NCBI GenBank assembly: GCA_964501655.1
Contig: CAZCTN010000006.1
Location: 1-64,000 of the forward strand
DNA length: 64,000 nucleotides
DNA from: JAAYJK01 sp964501655
Lineage (GTDB): Bacteria; Bacillota; Syntrophomonadia; Syntrophomonadales; Syntrophomonadaceae
Reading direction: 5' to 3'
Shown: piece by piece, positions 26,111 through 36,411 of the stretch
How positions within the stretch are numbered: position 1 is the first letter of the stretch
Layout: every line of letters begins with the position of its first letter
Position numbers and translations under genes: made by a program
Notes under the pieces: generated by a model
Told to the model about the DNA's origin: nothing
Seen by the model: the letters and a program-made list of their open reading frames with translations, nothing else
Databases searched by the model: none

Positions 26111-29100
26111 TTACCATTGCAAAGGAACCCATGTATAGCTTCTAGACGTGTGAATCTCTACAGGAGTTGAGGCTTTAACTCCTACAGACGTAGTGTAGCC
26201 ATTATACTCATCGCCTATATTTATTTCTTTGCCAACATTACCTACCATGACAGTCCCCGAAACCCCAGCATTAGTAGTCCACCCCTTTAATTCATTAATA
26301 GACACAGCATCTGTCGATGAACGTATCCCGGAAACACCTGCAGAAGGTGTCCCACCGCCTGTTAATGGAACTGCAGTAATTGCTAATCCTTTGTTACCTC
26401 TATTATCGCAAACATATTGAGCTGAGCATCCAAGTGTTAAACCACAGTTTATGTTTGCACTTATGCCACAGCCAGTTGTTCCTTTAGTATTAGACGACAT
26501 ATTTGATGAACCTGATGTTGTGCTTGTTTTAATACCAGATAGAGGCATAGCTGGTGTCATTGTGATATTTCCAAGTGAATAAGCTCTTTCACTGTGTCTA
26601 GCATCTTCAGCTTTCTGATGGGCAGCGGCCATTCCTTTTTTATCGCCTTTTGCTGCTGCAGCCTTGTAGTCGCTTGTTGCTTGTTTTATAATATTCTGAG
26701 CCCCTTGAGAAAGGTTTCCATCACCCTCTTGCCAATGTCCACTTGGGTCAATGTATCTTATCGGATTATTAATACAATACGTATAAAGATTCAATGTTAA
26801 CNNNNNNNNNNNNNNNNNNNNNNNNNNNNNNNNNNNNNNNNNNNNNNNNNNNNNNNNNNNNNNNNNNNNNNNNNNNNNNNNNNNNNNNNNNNNNNNNNNN
26901 NGGGTTGTCTGGCCGTTAACTGTTTTGCTGACTCTAAGACCCTGGGTATTGTAGCTGTATTCTGCTGTGGTTGTGGGGTTGTGGTAGGCGGTTAACCTAT
27001 TAAAGCCATCGTATTCATAGTATTCGTAGTTAAGGGTGTTGGGCTGGGTTTCCAGGCTGAGGCCTGCTGCTGCTCCGGCCTGCTCCCTTAAGTCATTATA
27101 CAGTTTGCTGATTTGATTGCCGTTGGCGTCATAGTAGTATTCGGTGCTGGCCAGTATATCGTCATCTTTTTGGGTCTCTTCCCAGATCAAGCGGTCATTG
27201 GCATCATAGGAATAGTTGATCTCTATGGGGGTTTCTCCGCTTATATTCTTTTTGATCCGGTTGCTGGATTGATCATAGGTGTAAATAGTCTCGGTGTTTC
27301 CTTCGGCTTCTTTTTTCAGTCTTCCCAGGCCGTCATATTCATAACTGGTGACCTGGTTTAGATGGTCGGTTTTGCTTTTTTGGTTACCGTCCAGGTAGTA
27401 GGTATAGGCATAACTGGATAAGGTAGTGCTTTGGGTCTGGTTAGCCATTTGGGTTATCAGGTTGGCTTTATTGTATTCAATATTGCTTTCTATTCCATTA
27501 TCATACTGGATTGCGGTGCAGTTGCCGTTGGGATCGTAGCTATAGCTCGCTCTTACGGTTCCATTTTCCCTCACCTGGGTTAAACGGTTTTGTTTATCAT
27601 AGCTATAGCTTAAGTTAATTTCAGTCTGACCGTTTTGTTTTAACAGGTAGGTGATACGGTTGCCGGCCAGGTCATAGCTATAGCTCTGCTTGATTCCATT
27701 GCTGTCTTCCTGGCTGATTACCCTGCCCTGGTTGTCGTAACGCAGATTGGTAATCAGGTTTTCATTTTGTTCTTTGATTTTGGCGCCGTTAAGGGCGTAG
27801 CTGATCTCTTGGCTCTGTACTGTGCCATCAGGCTGGGTCACATTGCATTTTACGGGTTGATTTAAGGCGTTATAGGTATTTACGATCCGGTTTTGGTTTT
27901 TATCTGTTTTGCTGATCAGGTTGTTGTTCAGGTCATAGCTGTAGGTCTCGCTATTTCCCATGGGATCGGTTTGCCTGGTTAATTGATTCAGGCTGTTATA
28001 GGTATATGTTGTCAGGTTGCTTCCGTTGCCGGTTGCCATGCTGCTTAGATTTCCTACCCCGTCATAGCTGTACTCGGTGTAATATTCTTGTCCATCATCA
28101 AGGCTGCTCACTTTGGTTAGCAAGTCTCTGTTGTTGTAGATATACTGAGTTTCCCGGTATTCTGTTGCTCCCCCCGGCAGGCCGCTGCTGATGCTTTGTT
28201 TGCTCATATTTCCTTTGGGATCGTATTCATATTGTTTTATGTTGTAGTCATTATTGCTAAGGGGTATCTCTTCTTTGATTAGTTTGTTCTGTTCGTTATA
28301 GGTGTATTTGCAGATGTTGCCGTTAGGATCGGTGCTGCTTATAATTCTTCCAGCCAAGTCATACTGGTATTTGCTTATTATGTTTTTATCACTGCTTTCA
28401 CTAAGTATATTTCCGGTATAATCTGTTTGGTATTTTTTGGTATATGCATGGCCTTGCTCTCTATCTTTGGCGCTTAGTTCGGAAGTTCGGTTGCCGATAT
28501 AGTCGTATTCATAAGTGGTGGCGTATTCCAGGCTTCCATTTAGGAAACCGCTTTTTACTATGTTGTTTTGCAGGTCTTTATCCTGAAAGGTTTGAATGGT
28601 GGGAGCATTTTTGTCACCTTCTACGGTTCTGATCTCACGGGATAATGTTAAGCTGTAGCCGTCTTCGTACTGGCATGTTTCCACATAGCTTCCAGCAATG
28701 GTTTTGGTGAGCAGGCGGTCGGCATAATCGTAGGTGAATTCAGTCTTGTTGCCGTTGCCATCGGTCATTTCTGTATTTCTTAAGAGCTCATCATATTTGT
28801 ATGATGACAGTATGGAGTTGGTGGTTTGATCGGTTATTTGAACAATGTTGCCGAATCCATCATAATCATATTTGATCCGGTTGCTGTTTTCGTTTTTAAA
28901 TATAATGCTGTTTTCGCTGTCGTTGTAAGTGTTTTCTCTGCTGCTGTTATCCGGGAAAATGATACGGGTAATTCTGCCCAGGCGGTCATATTCTTTTTTG
29001 CTCAGGTTGCCATTGGGATCGGTGATGCCGGTAACTCTCCCCATGCTGTCATAAGTATATTGACTGGTAGCTCCCCCGGTAGTGGTGCTTTTTAAATAGG

Positions 29101-32100
29101 CTCCGTTTTCAAAGTTAAAAGTGGTAAGGATGAAGTCATCTTTGCCGGTATAGTTTTTCATGCTTATGATATTGCCAAACTCGTCATATTCGAAGCTTTG
29201 TTTCTTTTTTAACTCGCCATTCTCGGTAGTACGGGTTTCTCTTACGGCTTTGCGATCCGAGCTTAGATCATTGCTTTGTTTGATAATGGTATCGGCATCT
29301 TTTTTATATTCGATGGATTTGACCAAGTTGTAACTATAATCATAGCTGTATTTTGCTTCGTATTCGCTGTTGGGATAGCCGGACGCCAGGGGGCTGGTAT
29401 AGGTAAGTACATTCCCTTTGGAATCATATGTGTACTGCTGGCTGACTAGTTTTCCCATATTGCTATTGCTTCCATAGGTTTGAGTGGTTATTTTTTTTGG
29501 CAGTTCAGTAGTAGTATACTCATACTGTATGGTTTTTCTGGTTTTGTTATTCTCGCTTACCGTCTCAGTCTTTTTTAAATGGGTTTGATAATCAAATTTA
29601 TAACTGCTTTTAGTCCCGAGAGCATTGGTTACGGTGGTGCTATAGTCACTGGTAGCATTCAGAAAACTGGCGCTATAGGTGTAGGTATCATTCAGGTAGA
29701 TTTGTTTGCCGTCTTTTTTATACATGCTTTTGATGCGGTAGTAGGTGGCGATACCGCCGTTAACGCTTTCATATTCGTTGGTGCAAACTAGTCCGGTGGG
29801 GTAGGTTACTCTGATAAGGTTCTGGTAGTTCCGGGTTTGACCATCGTAGGTTCCGTTTGCGTTCTGGTAGGCATAGGTGGTCACCCGGCCCATTTGGTCT
29901 TCTTTTTTTATTAAGTTCCCGCTGGTATTTAAGTTGAGGGCAATTACAGATTTATCGGGCAGGATGATGTTGTAAAAGTTGGCCGCTAGTTCGCAGTTGC
30001 ATAATATTCGGGTGGTCTGCCCGGCGCTGTCTACTATAGTTACTTCTTTATTATCGCCTATAGTTTTTTTACTGAAGGTTATGCGGTTGTCAAAGCGGTC
30101 GGTTATAGAGCTTATGTTTCCATCAGAGTCGAAGCTTTCTTTGCGCCCGTCGGCATAGGTCAGGGCGGTTACTTTGCTGGAGGATACAGTTACTTGTATA
30201 TCACTTAGTTTGTAGCCTCCTAATTTGTAGATTTGATTCTCGTATACCAATGGATAGGTAGAACCATCGGTTAAGCGTATGTATTTTCCGTCTGTTCTAT
30301 ATAGTATGCGGGTAAAATTTAATGACCACCCTCTCCCCAGGTATTTCTGAGGCCATTTGGCTTTTTGGTCGTTTCCGCTATAGGTTTCGGCCGAGTTGTA
30401 GACCAGCACCAGGTTAAGATCCAGGCCGTTTTTCCCAGGCATACTGGCCAGGGTTTCTTCGTATAGCAGGGCTCCGCTGTTAAGGTTTACGGTTTCATTT
30501 ATGCCTGCCCGGTAGCCAAAGGGAGCACTTGGGTAGGGCTCTACCGCATCTTCATCTGTTGTCAAAGCTTTCAGTTCGTCTTCAAAATATATGTTCAGCT
30601 CTTCTTTTTTCTCTTGGATTAGCTCTTCGATTTCCTGAACCGTTTTTCCTGTGGTTTTCATGTATTTTATAATGGCTTCTTCATTCAAGTTGTAGCTTAT
30701 AGCCAGGGCATGAATTAATTGCTGTTCTTGCGAACTATAATCTGCAAGATCATCGCTGCTGCTGTCTTTGGCAATTATACTGCTTATTTCCAAGCCCAAG
30801 GCCTGGGATGCTATGTAGGCATTTACAATGTTTCGAGCGGGGTAGCCTTTTTGAATGAGTTCTATGATAATGGCTTTATCTTTACTCAGGGTTTCAAATC
30901 TCAATAAGTAGTCAGCAAGCAATTCCGCCTGCTCGGCTGCGGTTTTTTCGCTGGCAAAGACTAATCCCATTGCTTTAGCTTCTTCTAAAGTCAAGTTTAG
31001 GCTTTGCATGATTTTGGCTTTATATATGCTTTGTTTTAAGGTTAAGCCGGCCTCTTCACAAATCAGCAGGGCCGGTTCGGTTAGTTTTAAATGAAAGTAG
31101 AGCAGTTTTTTTTCATCTTCGTTTAGCTCCGAATATTTATTTTTGGTATTTAGCAGTTCTATTACTTCCTGGGGCAGGTAGGCAAAGTCTTCTTCCGGAT
31201 TATCTATTATCTCGTTATCTATGTTTTCCAATAAAGGAGTTATCGCTAATAAGCCATTTGCTATTTTGTTTACCAGGGTGTCTGCCTGGCTGGCGTTTTC
31301 TTTTAGGGCGAGGGCTATTCCTGTCGCGGTTGCATCTGGTTTTAGTCCTTTATATATTGCTGCTGAGGCTGTTGCATAGGCGGCTGCTAATGAGGTTCCG
31401 CTTCCATAAGTATAGCTATTACCGGGACTGGTGCTGTATATGTTTTCACCGGGGGCTGCTATATGCACGTGGCTGCCGTAGCTGGATGTGGCGGCTAGTT
31501 CTCCTTGCTGGTTCATTGATGCTACCGAAATTATATTAGGCAGCTGATACGCAGCCGGATATATTTTACTGTCATCACCGGTATTCCCGGCAGCGCATAT
31601 GAAGAGTATATTAGGGTTTTGCTCAATGGCGTCTTTGAGAGCCTGATTGTATTCGGGGCTTCCCCAGCTGCAGTTGATGATCGATATACCTTTGCTCCTG
31701 GCATATTCTATAGCAGCTATGGCATCAGAGGTGTATCCGCTTCCGTTTTCTATAAATTTTAAGGGCATTATCCGGGCTTTTGTGGCTAGCCCCGCTATAC
31801 CTTCGCCATCATGATTGGCACCTATTATTCCGGCTATTTGGGTTCCGTGAAACGAATCTCCTTCATCGAATACGCTGTCGTCTTCATTGTAAAAATCCCA
31901 TCCGTTTACGATTCTGCCGGCTAGTTCGCTATGGCTGACATCGATTCCGGTATCTATTACCCCTACGGTTACAGGTTCCATGGCATCTATGATAGCCCAC
32001 TTATCGCCTATGTTTAGGTCATAGGGCTGGTCTTCTGCTTGTTCCCCGGTACCACCTAATGCCCATTGCTGGTCAAGGTCCGGTTCCGAGGAGGGGTCCA

Positions 32101-32560
32101 TGCTTTCCAACTGGTAATTGAACTGAACATATTCTACTTTCGGGTCTTTTTCCAGTTGTTCTTTGACTTCTGTGATATTTATATTTGAACCTACAGTTAT
32201 TTCTGCTAGTTTTAACGCTTCATGTTCTTGTTTGACGCTTAGTCTGTTATCTAGCTTTTCCGGTTCCTTTACTGAGTGTTTCTCGGCCAGATCGCTATTT
32301 GCATTTTCTATGATTGTTTCTGCTATTTCAAGGTTTTTGTATTTTATTATTAACTGTGGTTTTTCTACCTTTGGTCGGTCACCCTCTTTATCTTGTTGGA
32401 GGTTATCTTTGCTTTTTTGTTCTATACTATTTCCCTGGTCTACTGTTTCTACGGCGTATGTTTTAACCACATTTACTGGCAATGTGGTTAGAATCATCAA
32501 TGTCATCAATAGAACCGTTATACTTTTCCTCATTGCCCGTTTAATTCCCCGCATGTTCAT
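26111..32560 (-). CDS. secreted subtilisin-like protease fused to RHS/YD repeats
   Basis: About 2,150 residues including the N gap. A signal peptide (to about residue 37) and propeptide lead to an S8 domain with Asp203 (VGVIDTGID), His238 (DSFHGTQIAG), Asn326 (CAAGNTG) and Ser390 (GSGTSLAAAYA). A helical linker (430-670) precedes about 1,250 residues of YD/RHS repeats (many 'Y-x-YD-x-x-G-N/R' units) and the RHS core end LYTYCINNPIRYIDPSGH. A variable C-terminal domain of about 200 residues, unrecognised, is Cys/Gly/Ser-rich and ends RSYTWVPLQW. Layout is that of a polymorphic toxin whose protease may self-process or replace an export module. Two close ATGs (32560, 32554) both have ribosome sites. 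Confidence 0.85.
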   Translation of the reverse strand: MNMRGIKRAMRKSITVLLMTLMILTTLPVNVVKTYAVETVDQGNSIEQKSKDNLQQDKEGDRPKVEKPQLIIKYKNLEIAETIIENANSDLAEKHSVKEPEKLDNRLSVKQEHEALKLAEITVGSNINITEVKEQLEKDPKVEYVQFNYQLESMDPSSEPDLDQQWALGGTGEQAEDQPYDLNIGDKWAIIDAMEPVTVGVIDTGIDVSHSELAGRIVNGWDFYNEDDSVFDEGDSFHGTQIAGIIGANHDGEGIAGLATKARIMPLKFIENGSGYTSDAIAAIEYARSKGISIINCSWGSPEYNQALKDAIEQNPNILFICAAGNTGDDSKIYPAAYQLPNIISVASMNQQGELAATSSYGSHVHIAAPGENIYSTSPGNSYTYGSGTSLAAAYATASAAIYKGLKPDATATGIALALKENASQADTLVNKIANGLLAITPLLENIDNEIIDNPEEDFAYLPQEVIELLNTKNKYSELNEDEKKLLYFHLKLTEPALLICEEAGLTLKQSIYKAKIMQSLNLTLEEAKAMGLVFASEKTAAEQAELLADYLLRFETLSKDKAIIIELIQKGYPARNIVNAYIASQALGLEISSIIAKDSSSDDLADYSSQEQQLIHALAISYNLNEEAIIKYMKTTGKTVQEIEELIQEKKEELNIYFEDELKALTTDEDAVEPYPSAPFGYRAGINETVNLNSGALLYEETLASMPGKNGLDLNLVLVYNSAETYSGNDQKAKWPQKYLGRGWSLNFTRILYRTDGKYIRLTDGSTYPLVYENQIYKLGGYKLSDIQVTVSSSKVTALTYADGRKESFDSDGNISSITDRFDNRITFSKKTIGDNKEVTIVDSAGQTTRILCNCELAANFYNIILPDKSVIALNLNTSGNLIKKEDQMGRVTTYAYQNANGTYDGQTRNYQNLIRVTYPTGLVCTNEYESVNGGIATYYRIKSMYKKDGKQIYLNDTYTYSASFLNATSDYSTTVTNALGTKSSYKFDYQTHLKKTETVSENNKTRKTIQYEYTTTELPKKITTQTYGSNSNMGKLVSQQYTYDSKGNVLTYTSPLASGYPNSEYEAKYSYDYSYNLVKSIEYKKDADTIIKQSNDLSSDRKAVRETRTTENGELKKKQSFEYDEFGNIISMKNYTGKDDFILTTFNFENGAYLKSTTTGGATSQYTYDSMGRVTGITDPNGNLSKKEYDRLGRITRIIFPDNSSRENTYNDSENSIIFKNENSNRIKYDYDGFGNIVQITDQTTNSILSSYKYDELLRNTEMTDGNGNKTEFTYDYADRLLTKTIAGSYVETCQYEDGYSLTLSREIRTVEGDKNAPTIQTFQDKDLQNNIVKSGFLNGSLEYATTYEYDYIGNRTSELSAKDREQGHAYTKKYQTDYTGNILSESSDKNIISKYQYDLAGRIISSTDPNGNICKYTYNEQNKLIKEEIPLSNNDYNIKQYEYDPKGNMSKQSISSGLPGGATEYRETQYIYNNRDLLTKVSSLDDGQEYYTEYSYDGVGNLSSMATGNGSNLTTYTYNSLNQLTRQTDPMGNSETYSYDLNNNLISKTDKNQNRIVNTYNALNQPVKCNVTQPDGTVQSQEISYALNGAKIKEQNENLITNLRYDNQGRVISQEDSNGIKQSYSYDLAGNRITYLLKQNGQTEINLSYSYDKQNRLTQVRENGTVRASYSYDPNGNCTAIQYDNGIESNIEYNKANLITQMANQTQSTTLSSYAYTYYLDGNQKSKTDHLNQVTSYEYDGLGRLKKEAEGNTETIYTYDQSSNRIKKNISGETPIEINYSYDANDRLIWEETQKDDDILASTEYYYDANGNQISKLYNDLREQAGAAAGLSLETQPNTLNYEYYEYDGFNRLTAYHNPTTTAEYSYNTQGLRVSKTVNGQTTXXXXXXXXXXXXXXXXXXXXXXXXXXXXXXXXXXLTLNLYTYCINNPIRYIDPSGHWQEGDGNLSQGAQNIIKQATSDYKAAAAKGDKKGMAAAHQKAEDARHSERAYSLGNITMTPAMPLSGIKTSTTSGSSNMSSNTKGTTGCGISANINCGLTLGCSAQYVCDNRGNKGLAITAVPLTGGGTPSAGVSGIRSSTDAVSINELKGWTTNAGVSGTVMVGNVGKEINIGDEYNGYTTSVGVKASTPVEIHTSRSYTWVPLQW
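26802..26901. other. assembly gap of 100 N
   Basis: Exactly 100 N interrupt the RHS coding frame just before the conserved RHS core end. The normal core segment ahead of the LNLYTYC motif is missing, so the true gap hides real coding sequence and its length is not known; frame continuity across it is assumed. Confidence 1.
26902..30530 (-). repeat. RHS/YD repeat array
   Basis: This stretch encodes a long series of degenerate YD repeats of roughly 20-22 residues in the subtilisin-RHS protein, such as KYDYDGFGNIVQITDQ and SYDLAGNRITYLLK. They are expected to build the RHS beta-helical cocoon that encloses a C-terminal toxin domain. Its repetitive nature probably caused the adjacent assembly gap. 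Confidence 0.85.
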
Positions 32561-33963
32561 TCTCCTTCTCCTATGTTTTTCCGGTTATAATTCTTAGCCA
32601 TCAAGTTGGACATTTGTTAAGGGTGTTAGACTTGTCATTCTATTTCAAATTGAATAATAGTAGTGCCGGTTGTTAAGGGTTTAAATTTGATGATGGTTAG
32701 AACTCCGGTCCAGGCTTTATCGGTATAACTGCTCTTATCTACTTTAAATCGTATGACTCCATTCTTATGACTGAGGATTTCTATCCCGGTTCCAGCTATT
32801 ACTCCAGGTTGGGTGTCCTCTCCCCATGTCTGCGCTGCCAGGTCTGTTATTTGTATTTCTTCAGGGTTATATTTTAGGACATAGATCTTCCCCAGGTTAT
32901 GGGGCATATCACTAACATTAAGGCTCAGTATCTGGCTGTTATCTTGAACAATGGTCAGATTTTTTTCGGCTGCGCTTGCCCCCAGCAAAAATTCTTCTAT
33001 AGTACAATTGCTAACCTGCGCTTCTCCAGCCAACTGGCCTATTATTTTTCCACTTTCTGTTGTTCCGCTGATATTCTTAACGCCGGTTATGCTGCAGTTT
33101 TGTGCAGCCCCCCCATTCATATAGCCGATTAATGCTCCTACATTAGTGCTTCCGGTGATATCTACTTTATTCAGTTTTAAATCCTGGATTATTGCTTGAT
33201 TGGTGTAGCCAAACAATCCTACATTGTCTGTTGTAGGCAGGTTTATCAGCAGGTTATTGATACTGTGACCATTGCCGTTAAAATTCCCTGTAAAGGGTGT
33301 TGTTGATGTCCCTAGGGGCTGCAGGGATTGGTTTTGCAAATCTATATCCCGCTCCAAACGATAGCAGGCGCTCAGGTTTTGAGCTACAGCTAACAAATCG
33401 TTTGTGGTGTAGATCAGAATAGGATCTTCAAGGGTTCCGGCAGCTGCTGCCGGGACGCTGCTGCTAACAGTTAGTTGCGTGGACCAAGCGCTGGCAAAAG
33501 TTCCTATTCGGCTTCTTACCCTGAAGTTATATTCTGTTTGAGGCATGAGTTGCTCTATCAGGCAGGTATGGCTATCGCTGGTAAATATCTCATTCTGAAA
33601 ATCGATCTCATAGGTTTCTGCCCCGGCTTGTGGATCCCAGGTCAGTTCTATGCAGGTTGCTGTCACCAATGATGCTGTTAGATTGCTTGGCGCCAATTGG
33701 GTATCGCTTAAGGTTGTAACGGTGATGGGCTCACTCCAGGGGCTTTTCATATTGTAGTTACGGGCTCGTATAATAAACTCATAGGTAGTATCAGGCTGCA
33801 ATTCATTGATTACAATTTCTGCTGTGTCAGAAGCAGCGATTTTGTCATTGTAACTGACTTCATATGCTTCTGCTGTTGCTTGATTATTCCAGGTTAATTT
33901 GACTGATACCGGGGTAATATATTCTGCTGTTAACTGGATTGGCGCAACTAGATATATGGGTTG

Positions 33964-36396
33964 GCTTATCCCCTCTACATCTCTCAGATAGGGATAAGAT
34001 CCGCTTTCTATGCCCCAGGTATTTATGAAGTCCCAGTTTTCATAGGTCGTTTCGGTCTTTAACTGGCTGCTGGTCTTGGCTTGTTCGACCGGGGTGCTTA
34101 CTCCTGCTTTATCTAAATCAAAATAGCTGCTCACCATGCTTACCGTACTTGGTGCTATTCCATTTTTACTGCCGTTTCCACTTAGCTGACACAGGCTGTA
34201 GCTGTTAGTGATTTCCCTGCTTCCGCTGGTAGCGCTATATCCGATTATCCCACCTGCATAACTGCTTGCTAGTATTACTCCTGATGCAAAGCTGTTTTCT
34301 ACTGCTAAAGCTCCGGTCGAAGAATTATACCCAATCAATCCCCCGGCTTGAGTACAACTGCTAGACCCAATTTCGCAATCGGCATAGCTGCTTTCTATTA
34401 CGGTACTTCCGGCTCCGCCTACACTTCCTACTAAACCGCCGGCATACCTCCCACTGCTTTTACCTACAGTTCCACTGGCGCAGCTGTTGCTTATCCTGCT
34501 TTCCTCGCTGGTGCTGCTGCTTATGGAGCCGATTAACCCCCCAGCATAATTACTACTGCTACTGTTTATGGTTCCCCGGGATTTACTCCCAGTTATCTCT
34601 CCTCCCAGGGTATTACGTCCTATTAAACCGCCTGCATAATTACCGCCATATACTTCCGCTGCCGCACTACTGTCTGCTATGTCTCCGCCTTTGTTAGATC
34701 CAACCAGGCCGCCTGCTGTTGATCCCGACACTATCCCGCTGCTGATATGGCAGTTTTCTACTCTCCCGCCTTCCATTTCTCCTATGAGACTGCCTATACA
34801 GCTGCCTCCCCTAACGTCTATATTCTCTACTCGTAAATTCTTTATTACCGCGTTGTTGCAACTGCCAAATAATCCTACATTGCCTGTCCCATTAACGCTT
34901 ACGTTCTTTATCACATGATCTCTGCCATCAAAGCTGCCGCCGAATGGCACCGTCCCGGTTAAGGGCTCTATGGCTGCCATTTCTAAGTCTATATCGTTTA
35001 TCATGGCAAAGTGTTTGCCCGGATTATTCTTTACTCCCAGCAATTGTTCTTTGTTCTCGATTATATATGGATCAGCTTCTGTTCCTGCTCCCTCATACTG
35101 TTCTTTGCCTATCTTGACTTGTTCCGGATTGTCCACTTCTCTTAAATATGAATAGGTAGCTCCTTCTTCTATATCCCAGATGTTTTCATAATCAAAGCCG
35201 TTTACTTTCTTTATCAGCAGTTCCTTTTGGCTGGCATTATAGCAGGATGTTATATTGCTGCTGCTTAAGCTTCCTCCGCTAAGTACTCCTACGTTAAGAT
35301 TCCCTTTTACTTCTCCTACGGTGTAGCTGGTCTTGAGGGTGCTGTCAATTCCTACCTGTCCTACTAAACCTCCTACATAGTTGTTTCCAGTTATGTTCCC
35401 CAGTGCAAAGCTGTTCTCTATATTTACTGTTTTGCTACTATGTCCTACTATACCCCCGGTATACTGGCTGGTTAATCCGTTGCTTTCTATATTCCCGGCA
35501 GCATAGCTCTGGGTAATCGTGGTAACTGACCCGCTTGTATCTCCTATTAGGCCCCCTGCTTTTCCTGCATCGCTTACCACCTTGCCGGTGACAAAACTTC
35601 TGGTTATTGTGCCACTAAAATACCCGGCCAAGCCCCCGACAATATTTTCTCCTTCTACATCTATGCTGCTGCTGCTTCCTTCAATACCGTTACTCCCATA
35701 TCCTACTATTCCCCCTACATTATTCTTGCCTTTGATTAAGCCTGCCGCCGTAACTTGGCTGTTTATTACCGCGCCGCTGCTATTATATCCGACTAAACCT
35801 CCTACATACTGGCTGCTGCTGTTTATGTAGGCTTTGCCTTTTACTTCGCACCCTTCTATGCTTCCGCGCTATTCTCCTATCATTCCTCCTACTCTAATAG
35901 CTGAATTAGAATTGGTCTCTATACTCAAGTCTCCGTTTACCTGGTTGTTCTTTACCGTACTGCTGTTACTGCGTCCTATCATCCCGCCTATGTATGATGT
36001 ACCGCTGCTGGTATCGCTTTTTATTACTATGTTTCCTTCTACCGCGCAGTCTTCTACCTGCCCGTTGTTTATGTAGCCTATCAGTCCGCCTGCATTGCTC
36101 ATTTTCCCTTCGCTGATATTCACATTCTCTATCGTTATGTTCTTTAATACGGCTCCATCTCCATAAGCAAATAATCCGGCATAGCTCTGGTTCTTTATGC
36201 TTAAATTCTTTATCTTATGGCCATCCCCGTCCAAACTCCCTTTGAAGGCATTATTGTTTTCGCCTACCGGCTGCCAGTGCTGGTTCTCCAAGTCTATGTC
36301 GCTTCCTAATCTGTAATGGGCAGTTAAATTGTTCCTTATCCCTTGTAACTGCTCGGCGTTCTCTATTATATATGGGGCTTCTATGGTCCCCTGTCC
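33964..36396. repeat. 2,433-bp direct repeat, copy B
   Basis: Matches 36412-38844 at a constant offset of 2,448 bases, with no difference seen in any stretch compared. It carries most of the GLUG region and the TAG codon at 35869. The period is 816 codons, so the duplication keeps the reading frame. Confidence 0.9.
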
Positions 36397-36411
36397 GGCT
36401 GGCGTCGTACC

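Noticed and set aside
29000..36000. Many + strand reading frames of 60-100 codons opposite the RHS and GLUG genes.
   Set aside because: They are antisense shadows of repetitive coding sequence, lack ribosome sites, and recur identically in the two copies of the GLUG duplication.
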